From assembly GCA_038237745.1 (NCBI GenBank), contig JBBRYJ010000016.1:1-61853 (forward strand): 61,853 bases of DNA. The letters run 5' to 3'. Position 1 is the first letter of the stretch. Every line of letters starts with the position of its first letter. A model generated the notes under the pieces. The model saw only the letters and a program-made list of their open reading frames with translations, made no database searches and was not told the DNA's origin. Source of the stretch: DASQEH01 sp038237745. Lineage in GTDB: Bacteria > Actinomycetota > Actinomycetes > Propionibacteriales > Nocardioidaceae. Of the stretch, positions 55,165 to 61,853 are shown piece after piece. The translations under genes and the position numbers were made by a program.

Positions 55165-55995
55165 ATGAGCGCCAAAACCTGGTTCATCACCGGTACGTCC
55201 CGCGGCTTCGGTCGGGAGTGGGCGTCGGCGGCCCTGGAACGCGGCGACCGCGTGGCCGCCACCGCCCGCGACATCGCCAGCCTGGACGCCCTCGTCACCG
55301 CGCACGGCGACTCCGTGATGCCGATGGCCCTCGATGTCACCGACCGGGAGGCGGTGTTCGCCGCCGTCGGCCGAGCCCACGAGCACTTCGGCCGGCTCGA
55401 CGTCGTGGTGAACAACGCCGGCTACGGCCAGTTCGGGATGGTCGAGGAGCTCAGCGAGGCTGAGTCTCGCGCACAGATCGAGACCAACCTGTTCGGAGCG
55501 CTCTGGGTCACCCAGGCGGCGCTCCCCATCCTGAGGGCTCAGGGCGGTGGTCATATCCTCCAGGTCTCCTCCATCGGAGGAATCTCGGCGTTCCCCACGG
55601 TAGGCATCTACCACGCGTCGAAGTGGGCGCTGGAAGGCCTCAGCCAGGCGCTCGCCCAGGAGGTTGCCGACTTCGGCATCGTGGTCACGATCATCGAGCC
55701 GGGCGGGTACTCCACCGACTGGGGCGGCAGCTCCGCCAAGCACGCGACGGCTATAGGCGCCTACGACAAGCTTCGTGAGGAGACCGCCGACCGGCGCAGC
55801 CGGCGCGGCACACCCGGTGACCCGGTCGCAACCAGGGACGCCGTACTCACCCTGGTCGACTCCGACGACCCGCCGCTCAGAGTCTTCTTCGGTGAGGCCC
55901 CGCTAGGCATCGCCACAGCCGACTACGAGTCCCGGCTCGCGACCTGGAACCAGTGGCAGCCGTTGTCCGTCGCCGCGCACGGCGGCCAAGACTGA
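55165..55995 (+). CDS. SDR-family oxidoreductase
   Basis: A 276-residue classical short-chain dehydrogenase. Cofactor motif TGTSRGFGREWA near 9-20, NNAGYGQFG near 89, the catalytic Ser in LQVSSIGG and YHASK near 152. It resembles the actinobacterial group annotated as SDR family NAD(P)-dependent oxidoreductases acting on unknown carbonyls. ATG 55165 is the only reasonable start. Confidence 0.9.
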   Translation: MSAKTWFITGTSRGFGREWASAALERGDRVAATARDIASLDALVTAHGDSVMPMALDVTDREAVFAAVGRAHEHFGRLDVVVNNAGYGQFGMVEELSEAESRAQIETNLFGALWVTQAALPILRAQGGGHILQVSSIGGISAFPTVGIYHASKWALEGLSQALAQEVADFGIVVTIIEPGGYSTDWGGSSAKHATAIGAYDKLREETADRRSRRGTPGDPVATRDAVLTLVDSDDPPLRVFFGEAPLGIATADYESRLATWNQWQPLSVAAHGGQD

Positions 55996-56580
55996 GGTTT
56001 GTGCACTGCCTTGTCCCCTTCCCGGGTGAGGACTTGTACTCGCAGCAGCGAGGTTGGGATCATGCGGCATAGATCGTCCGCAAAACTCGACCTGGGCGGT
56101 TGCTGCGAAGGCTGTCCGTTCCGACCCTGACAGGCGAGTCAGGATAGGCGCTGGGTAGCTCACCAACCGGTCGGCTCAACAGGTGCCCACATCATTGCCA
56201 TGCCATATGAGGTCTGTGACTCTGCGGTCAACGTCAATTACCACCCGACGTATTGCAGGGCAGTGCGATAACTGGCTGTGACCGATCCAATTCACTGAAG
56301 TGATGGCGTATGTGTGATCGACCGCGGATGCGCAAATTATCAGTCATTTCTCAGCCACCCGCCCCATTGCCCAGTGATAGCGTCAGTCCGTCAGGCTACA
56401 CGCCTCTCGACGCTGTAGCTAGTGCCGTTGGAAACGGGCGGCGTCTCGGTATTCCGTTGCACAACCCAACATAGAAGGCACAGCACCGGTCGTCTGAGGT
56501 CGATTTGCTTCCCTTTCGAATTCCTCATGGCACGACCGCTCGTTGCTATGTCTTAGACTGCAAAAGACCTGGAGGAATTC
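55996..56580. other. AT-richer intergenic region before the ferritin-like gene
   Basis: 585 bp without a recognisable gene. From about 56180 the DNA is clearly less GC-rich than its surroundings. A short hairpin (CCTGAC at 56126-56131, GTCAGG at 56138-56143) may end the SDR transcript. The composition hints at acquired DNA or an extended promoter. Confidence 0.35.
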
Positions 56581-57504
56581 ATGTTTGGTAAACACGTTGT
56601 TCGCACTATGATCGAGCGAAGCGCAGAGAGTGACGCCGACCGGCGCGCATTCTTGCGCAGTGCGGGTATCGCCGGTCTCGGGGTGGTCGGCGCTACCGCA
56701 CTATCTGGCGTCGGAGCAGCAAACGCCACCGAAGACGATGGACCCAGCGACGGCGCAATCTTGAACTTCGCCCTGAACCTCGAGTACCTCGAAGCCGAGT
56801 TCTACTCGTACGCGGCCTTCGGACACGGCCTCGACTACGCCCTGACCACGGGTAAGGGCGACCGCGGAGGTGTCGTCGGCGGCCGGCAGGTCCACTTCGA
56901 CACCCCCGACATCCGCAAGTACGCCGTGGAGATCGCCCACGACGAGATCGACCACGTCAAGTTCCTCAGGTCGGCCCTCGGCGCGGCCAAAGTGGCGCAA
57001 CCCAGCATCGACCTGAAGAACAGCTTCACCGCAGCAGCGAGGGCCGCGGGCCTCATCAGCGCCACTCAGACCTTCGACCCCTACGCCAACGAGAACAACT
57101 TCCTGCTCGCCGCGTTCATCTTCGAAGACGTCGGGGTGACGGCCTACAAGGGAGCCGCGCCGCTCATCGACAACAAGACATACCTCGAAGCAGCAGCCGG
57201 CATCCTCGCCGTCGAGGCTTACCACGCCGCGATCGTCCGGACGAACCTCTACGCCAAGGGCCTTCAGGCTCCGGTGAAGGCGATCTCCGACGCTCGCGAC
57301 AGCCTCGACGGTGCCAGCAACGACGACCAGGGCATTGGGACAAGGCACGTGGCGAACCTCGTCCCGACTGACAAGAACGGCATCGCCTTCAGCCGCACAG
57401 CCGATCGGGTCCTGAACATCGTCTACCTGACACCCGACATGGCCACGCAGGGCGGCTTCTTCCCCGAAGGCGTCAATGGCGTGATCAACACCAGCGGAGC
57501 CTAA
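56581..57504 (+). CDS. Tat-exported ferritin-like domain protein
   Basis: A 307-residue protein of the Ferritin_2/desiccation-related type. The twin-arginine signal DRRAFLRSAGIAGLG (21-35) precedes a hydrophobic stretch and an ANA-type cleavage site, indicating export of a folded, probably metal-loaded protein. The ferritin-like bundle shows NLEYLEAEFYSYA, IAHDEIDHVKFLRSAL and LAVEAYHAAIVR, whose Glu and His residues can bind a di-metal site. ATG 56581 follows GGAGGAATTC. It stands alone, followed by a strong hairpin. Confidence 0.88.
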   Translation: MFGKHVVRTMIERSAESDADRRAFLRSAGIAGLGVVGATALSGVGAANATEDDGPSDGAILNFALNLEYLEAEFYSYAAFGHGLDYALTTGKGDRGGVVGGRQVHFDTPDIRKYAVEIAHDEIDHVKFLRSALGAAKVAQPSIDLKNSFTAAARAAGLISATQTFDPYANENNFLLAAFIFEDVGVTAYKGAAPLIDNKTYLEAAAGILAVEAYHAAIVRTNLYAKGLQAPVKAISDARDSLDGASNDDQGIGTRHVANLVPTDKNGIAFSRTADRVLNIVYLTPDMATQGGFFPEGVNGVINTSGA

Positions 57505-57513
57505 GCACCGACC

Positions 57514-57551
57514 CGGAGCGCCCGCCTCAGGAGTTCGAGGCGGGTGCTCCG
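57514..57551 (+). terminator. Terminator hairpin after the ferritin-like gene
   Basis: A 15-base stem (57514-57528 with 57537-57551) has one G-T type mismatch and an eight-base loop, ten bases past the stop at 57504. No U-tract is present. Confidence 0.7.
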
Positions 57552-58106
57552 CGGGTTAGGCGCGACGCATTCGGCAGCCGCTGATGACGGCGGATGGATA
57601 CCACCACCACGTACCCATCGGTCCGCGGCACGTGCACTGGACGGACCGGGCCTAACTCTCCGAATCGTTGACTTCTCACCTTTCAGGCGTCGTTCAAATT
57701 CAGCTCTCGAGCGCCGCCGAAATTCGAGGGCGCCGGGAGGGCTCAATGGGTGAAGCCCTCCCTTCTGGACCTCGTGCGGACATCGACACCTGGGCTAGCT
57801 GGTCGGCCCGCCGCGCGTCCATACGACCAGACCACCGGAGGCGGTGAGTGTGCGCGCCCTCCTCCGTCTGAATTCGGTACCGGGCAAGTCGAGGCGACGA
57901 TAACGGCGTGGATCTCCCGCCGGATGAGAGCCGCGGTCATCGATCGCGTCGCTGGATCGTCGCAGTCGGATTCTTCAATCAACGAGGGTGACGACGCGCG
58001 AGCCGTCGGTGCTGCGCCCCGTCGGCGGCACCGGCTCGGGGAGGGAAGCCGGTAACCGCGAGCAGCAGTCCGCGCAATTGGTGAGAGAGGGTGATACTCA
58101 TGGACC
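57552..58106. other. Intergenic region with no recognisable gene
   Basis: 555 bp. Open frames on both strands are short or low in coding character. I found no RNA gene, operator or repeat in it. Confidence 0.3.
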
Positions 58107-59191
58107 GTGGCCACCGACCCATCTGGCACTACCGCGCGACCACCACGGCGTCTACTGTTTGGGTCGGTTGCGGAAAGCTATGAGCGATATCGGCTCGGCT
58201 ACCCCGACCAGGTTGCCGACACCGTGTTCGCCTATGCACCGGACCCGGTCCGTACCGCAGTCGAGGTCGGCGCTGGCACAGGCAAGGCGACCCGGCCGTG
58301 AACCCGCCATCGCATCGACTCTTCCTCTACGGACTGGGAGCTTGATCGAGGCGGTAGTGGTCGGGGATGACGGGTCCGTGCGGGGTTGCGTTGGGTCGTG
58401 CGGTGTAGGCCTGGGCGGCCCTTGCGGGGGCGACGGCCCGGTGCGGTACACCGAGTTGGTAGTCACCCCTCGGATACCCGGCCGGTTCGTGCGCTGCCGA
58501 CGATTGCGGTAGGACAGCCGGTGGTCCTGTCGGTGAGGCCGCTCGGTGTAGCTGCGGCTGGCTGCGGACCAGTGGGCCTCGAGTTGAGGGACGGCTGTTC
58601 GCCGGTCGTGGTGTCACAGTGACGGCGCTAGAGCCGGACCAGGAAATGCTGGCGGTACTGCAGCGGACCACAACGGGCCTGCCCGTCGGCGCCGTCAATC
58701 TGGACTTCGAGGCGTTTGAGACCGACCAGCGGTTCGACCTGGTGTATGCCGCCGCGGCCTGGCATTGGACCGACCCGGAGACTCGTTGGCAGCGGGCGGT
58801 TCGGCTGTTGGCGGAAGGCGGGATCGTGGCGGTCTTCGGCAGACCCGCCGAGATTGCTGACCCTGAGCCGTTCGCCGCGGTCGATGAGATCGAGCGGAGC
58901 TTGCTGTCACCCGAGCAGTCGAGGAGTCGTGGAACTGCCTACGAGATGGCTTGGCCGGGCACCGAAATGCTGGCGGTCGAGGAGCTCATCGACGTCGAAC
59001 AGCGCGATCTGCCCGGTGAGCTGGTCATCGATGCCGACGCATACGTCGCGCGGCTGGCCACTGTGTCGGCGTACCTGATGCTGACCCCGGTAGCCCGCGC
59101 CGACGCGTTGCGTCAGGTACGGGACGTGCTACCCGGCAGAGTTCGACTAGACACGACGGTCCGGGTGCACCTGGCCACCAAGCGCGGGTAG
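58107..59191 (+). pseudogene. Class I methyltransferase interrupted by a 299-bp insertion
   Basis: The first 63 codons (GTG 58107 to 58295) give the N-terminus of a SAM methyltransferase: FGSVAESYERYRLGYPDQV and motif I VEVGAGTGKATR. The frame then fails. From 58595 the same protein resumes as LFAGRGVTVTALEPDQEML and runs to a stop at 59191, with AAAAWHWTDPETRW as the post-I motif. Removing 58296-58594 restores one 261-residue frame exactly. As it stands the gene cannot make a full enzyme. The substrate is unknown. Confidence 0.85.
58296..58594. mobile_element. 299-bp insertion of unknown type within a methyltransferase gene
   Basis: The boundaries are set by where methyltransferase coding sequence stops and restarts. 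CGG occurs at both edges (58293-58295 and 58592-58594), which could be a three-base target duplication or chance. No convincing terminal inverted repeats are visible. A Pro-rich open frame runs through it on the minus strand but matches nothing I know. It may be a MITE-like or decayed IS fragment. Confidence 0.5.
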
Positions 59192-59267
59192 CCCAGCGGC
59201 TTGGGGACGTCTATCCCCACCTGCGCAGTAGGAGTCGCCATTGGCAGGGTCGTCCGCACCGCTCGTG

Positions 59268-59924
59268 CTAGGTGATGGTGATGTAGTTGACGAACCCGTT
59301 GGTGAAGTCGTCGCCGGGTTTGGCTCCGAGGATGACCGGCTCGGTGTTGGACATCGATCCCACCGCAGCATTGGCGCTAGCCGTGACACGGCCATCTACG
59401 ATGAGCTTCACTGCGCTGGCGGTCTTCACACATCTGACGGTGTGTGTGCCGTTCCCCAGATTGGTTCCGCCTTGGACGGTCACCGCCCTGGTGCCACGGA
59501 AGACACAGAGCGCTTGACCGTTGGAGAGTACCTCCATCTTGTAGTCCCCACCGGGGGTGGTTGACAGGCCTTTGCGCACGATGTCGTAGTCATTGGTGCT
59601 GGGGATCGGGTTGCCGTTGAGGGAGAACTGCGCCCTGAGCGCGATGTTTGCAGATCCAGGATTCAGCGACGCCGAATTCGGCACACTCACGTAACCGCTG
59701 GAGCCGTCAAAGTCGTACCTGGTTCCGGTCCGGACGATGCCCCCGAACAGGGTGCCGTTGTTGCCGTTGCCCGACGAGTCCAGCGCAGGGCCCGTCGTTT
59801 CGTTGAACTGCCAACTGGCGCCGAAGCCAGCTGCGTTCGCCGCGCTTTGGCTGAAGGCGACGGATCCAGCCGCCAGGATACCAACCGCCGCAAAGGACCT
59901 GAGACCTCGTCGTACGCTTGTCAA
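59268..59924 (-). CDS. Secreted LamG/concanavalin-like protein
   Basis: A 218-residue protein with a Sec signal peptide (MTSVRRGLRSFAAVGILAAG, cleavage after ANA) and a single LamG jelly-roll domain: NETTGPALDSSGNGNNGTL, YDFDGSSGYVSVPN and VKLIVDGRVTASANA. Such domains bind glycans or serve as surface adhesins. The start is TTG 59924, supported by AGGAGA seven bases upstream; an ATG nearby is out of frame. It is followed to the right by an IS3 element. Confidence 0.85.
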   Translation of the reverse strand: MTSVRRGLRSFAAVGILAAGSVAFSQSAANAAGFGASWQFNETTGPALDSSGNGNNGTLFGGIVRTGTRYDFDGSSGYVSVPNSASLNPGSANIALRAQFSLNGNPIPSTNDYDIVRKGLSTTPGGDYKMEVLSNGQALCVFRGTRAVTVQGGTNLGNGTHTVRCVKTASAVKLIVDGRVTASANAAVGSMSNTEPVILGAKPGDDFTNGFVNYITIT

Positions 59925-60352
59925 ACCATTCTCCTAGGCAAAGATGACGTTGATTCGTGAATGCGCAAATATATCGCAATTTTCCTATAACGGTAATATC
60001 GTAACCGAATGGGCACGGGCGGTGAACGTCATCCAGCGGATGGTGCGTGCCGGCGGTGACGTTCAAAGGCGTGCGTGGATGTGGTGACGGCGATGCAGCC
60101 GACCGGGCGGCTGCCAGTTGTGGTGTCGCTGCTCGGCAGTCTCGTAACAGGTGAGAGCAACGTGAGCGGCAAACGCTGCGACGGCCCTGCGCGGCCGCGG
60201 GGACGATCATGTCGGCCAGACGACCAGCGAATTGCTGCATCTTCAGCTCATCGCACGCCCGTAACTCGGTGTGCCGCGCGATAAGGGAACCGTGACTCGA
60301 CCCGGTTCGGTGGACATCCTCAACCCCCACATCGACTACCAGCCGACCGGAG
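59925..60352. other. Intergenic region with a possible IS-truncated gene start
   Basis: An AT-rich stretch (59960-60010) probably holds the promoter of the LamG gene. At the right edge GTG 60292, preceded by AAGGGA, starts a frame reading TRPGSVDILNPHIDYQPTG that is cut by the IS at 60353. A GAACGTCA/TGACGTTC inverted repeat lies near 60022-60063. Confidence 0.35.
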
Positions 60353-60361
60353 TGTCCCGCG

Positions 60362-61310
60362 TCAAGGAGTTGGCAGGATTTTCTGGGTTTGAAAGGTGGG
60401 GATCTTCGGGTCGGCCAGGCCCAGGTGCACCTCCTTGGGTCGGTTCCAGGCGATGGCCTCGTGAGGCCTGACGGTGTTGTACTCGATGCGGTATTCCTCG
60501 GCGTGCTTGGCCAGCATGACGGCTTCGTCGATCTCGTCGATGAACAGCCGCTCGTACTTCAAGGTGCCGAACCCGCGTTCGCGTGACCCGTTCTGCCCCG
60601 GCGTGCGGACCCTGGTGCGGACATGGTGCAACTCGTCGTGGGCGGCGATGAACGCCTCGAAGCGGAACGACCGGAACGGGCCACCGTTGTCGGTCACGAT
60701 CGTCACGACCGGCAAAATCTCACCGGTCTCGGCATCGACGGGACACATGTCGACCAGCCGATGGCCAAACATCGCCTCAAAGTCTGCCAGGGCCAGCTCG
60801 ACGGCATCGATCGCGTCGTGCTGGTTCGCGGTCGGTGACACGTGGAACGGGTGCTCGTACTTGGACCAGTAGTCGCGGCAGCCAGCCAGCCGCCAGGTGC
60901 CTCCGGTGGTGGTTTCGAACTCCGAGAAGTCCAGCTGCCAGACCCGGTTCGGGCCGGTGGGGTCGTTCGCGAACGCGGCCTTCCTGCGCTCGGCGAGCTT
61001 GCGACGCTCCCGCTGATAGTGCGCGGGCAGAATCAGGCCCTCGTCGCGCAGCAGCCGCAGAATGGTTGCCTCGGACACGACGTGTCCCTCGTGGCGGACC
61101 ATCGCCCAGATCTTGCGATGCCCCCACGCCGGATGCGCCAACGCGTGCTTCGTGCCAGTTCCAACCCAGCCGACCTTGCTGGCCGTGGCCAGGGACCTTT
61201 CGGCTGTCCGCCGGCACGGGTCTTGGCCTGCCAGCGGCGCCAGGTCCGCTCGGGCATGTCGATCAGTTGGCAGAACCTCGTGGTCGACATGCCCGCCTCG
61301 GTACGGATAA
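60362..61310 (-). pseudogene. IS3-family transposase OrfB, frameshifted
   Basis: DDE integrase-type transposase. The catalytic residues lie in VWQLDFSEFE, TIVTDNGGPF and RERGFGTLKYE, and the N-terminal region contains HPAWGHRKIWAMVRHEG. The first part is read in the frame of AGMSTTRFCQLIDMPERTW, and the rest continues as ASKVGWVG in a different frame. One base appears to be missing near 61190 (after GPWP). This is separate from the programmed frameshift expected between orfA and orfB. Confidence 0.85.
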
Positions 61311-61625
61311 CCTCGAGGTCCTCGAAGGGCCCAACCGGGCCTCGGCTGACTTCTTCCAGACCCGGATCTCAACCGCAGCCTCACCCAGAGCCTGAGTCAG
61401 ATCCGCGACCTCAGCCTCGATCTGCTCCTCTCGCGTCGACGAACCGGACTTGCCCGCGGCCAACGCGGTCTTGCCCGCTTCGAGGAAGTCGGCCTTCCAA
61501 CGCCCGATCGACTGCTCGCTGACCTTCTCCCGACGAGCCGCCTCAGCAACCGTGAGCTCGTCGGCGATCACACTCAACACGACCCGGGTCTTCTTCTCAG
61601 CAGGGATCGATGGTGGTCTTCCCAT
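61263..61625 (-). CDS. IS3-family transposase OrfA
   Basis: A 120-residue helix-turn-helix protein: PAEKKTRVVLSVIADELTVAEAARREKVSEQSIGRWKADFLEAGK, followed by a leucine-zipper-like helix (EEQIEAEVADLTQALGEAAVEI). Near AEARLGP the frame departs from the fused OrfAB product (LGPFEDLEVIRTEAGM), so a -1 shift there would make the full transposase, as usual in IS3 elements. ATG 61625 is the start. Confidence 0.85.
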   Translation of the reverse strand: MGRPPSIPAEKKTRVVLSVIADELTVAEAARREKVSEQSIGRWKADFLEAGKTALAAGKSGSSTREEQIEAEVADLTQALGEAAVEIRVWKKSAEARLGPSRTSRLSVPRRACRPRGSAN

Positions 61626-61712
61626 ATGTCTGACTCTCCTTCAGGACTGACTCAATAGTCCTGCCACAAAGTCTGACGCGCGACACGTTGAGCTGAGGAC
61701 CAAGACCGGTGG

Positions 61713-61801
61713 TGGCCAACTGGGCAGACCCATGGCCGCCACCGGGCAGTTCTCGTGACCGCCACCGGGCAGGTTGCATGACCGCCACTTGGGTAGTTCT
61801 C
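61713..61801. repeat. Array of four ~23-bp direct repeats, probable IS end
   Basis: Units at 61713-61732, 61733-61755, 61756-61778 and 61779-61801 share TG(A/G)CCGCCAC(C)GGGCAG with diverged spacers; units 2-4 are most alike. Spaced repeats like these are typical of the terminal transposase-binding sites of IS21-family elements, which suggests that such an element continues beyond the window edge at 61853. The family assignment is inference. Confidence 0.55.
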
Positions 61802-61853
61802 AACGGCCCTTGACAGCTGCTGGCGATGAGACGAGTCTCACGTCAAACTGCTG

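Larger units (their letters stand above)
60353..61685 (-). mobile_element. IS3-family insertion sequence with imperfect terminal repeats
   Basis: About 1333 bp bounded by related ends: TGTCCCGCGTCA at the left and TGTCGCGCGTCA (inverted) at the right, with GGCAGGA shared a few bases further in. It contains orfA and orfB in the IS3 order. No target duplication was found at these edges (GAG against CGT), so the exact ends or the history are uncertain. orfB has an extra frameshift, so this copy is probably inactive on its own. Confidence 0.75.

Noticed and set aside
58296..58594. Group II intron, intein or programmed bypass within the methyltransferase
   Set aside because: The length is not a multiple of three, so an intein is impossible. 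No intron domain V-like hairpin was seen, and 299 bp is too short for a standard intron. A small inserted element is simpler.
1..61853. CRISPR array, tRNA or rRNA genes, prophage or integrative element
   Set aside because: No spaced palindromic repeats with variable spacers, no cloverleaf-like sequence, and no phage structural or integrase genes were seen. The short repeats at 61713-61801 have no unique spacers.

Overview
This is a high-GC actinobacterial chromosomal segment. The evidence is the multifunctional 2-oxoglutarate enzyme Kgd, a WhiB1 protein with four cysteines, the small ribosomal protein bL37, a SigR/RsrA thiol-stress pair, a nickel superoxide dismutase, GTG/TTG starts and many GTGA/ATGA overlaps. 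A suborder cannot be fixed by eye; a Nocardioides/Propionibacteriales-like lineage is a guess. No tRNA, rRNA, CRISPR array or prophage was seen.

Layout. 0-4.5 kb: a frameshifted secreted protein, a chromate transporter (chrA) and an LCP envelope protein with its lipoprotein partner. 4.6-11.7 kb: central metabolism and redox (kgd, DUF6104, quinone oxidoreductase, malic enzyme, divergent sodX/sodN). 11.7-14.4 kb: a GAF-PAS-GGDEF-EAL protein whose EAL half looks catalytically dead. 14.4-24.3 kb: a conserved actinobacterial core with whiB1, bL37, rsrA-sigR behind a perfect SigR-type promoter, yedK, an archaeal-type aspartyl-tRNA synthetase, aroA-rsgA and hisN. 24-32 kb: CBS, FKBP, thpR, S4, COG4280, a second GGDEF protein and pepN.

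32.2-40.2 kb is the most distinctive block: a large membrane protein, a close homologue of UDP-sulfoquinovose synthase (SQD1/SqdB), a second nucleotide-sugar epimerase, a polyprenyl-phosphate-type GT2 and a GT-C-like membrane protein in an overlapping run, faced by a methyltransferase-GtrA pair. No SqdX-type glycosyltransferase is present here. The block may build a sulfoquinovose-bearing envelope glycan rather than the classical sulfolipid; this is inference. 40.4-44.5 kb is a sugar-uptake operon (sugar porter, phosphomannose-isomerase-like protein with a P-loop-less kinase-like N-terminus, ROK protein without the zinc motif). A CPA2 antiporter and a large LuxR (LAL) regulator follow; the regulator is split by a one-base frameshift.

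49-61.8 kb is accessory and decaying: two paralogous DHA2 efflux pumps flank a gene graveyard that includes an XRE/cupin regulator with an in-frame amber codon; a Tat-exported ferritin-like protein stands alone; a methyltransferase is interrupted by exactly 299 bp; a secreted LamG protein, a complete but frameshifted IS3-family element and an array of 23-bp repeats (probably the end of another insertion sequence) close the window. Several genes differ from an intact form by one base, so either draft-assembly errors or real decay must be considered.
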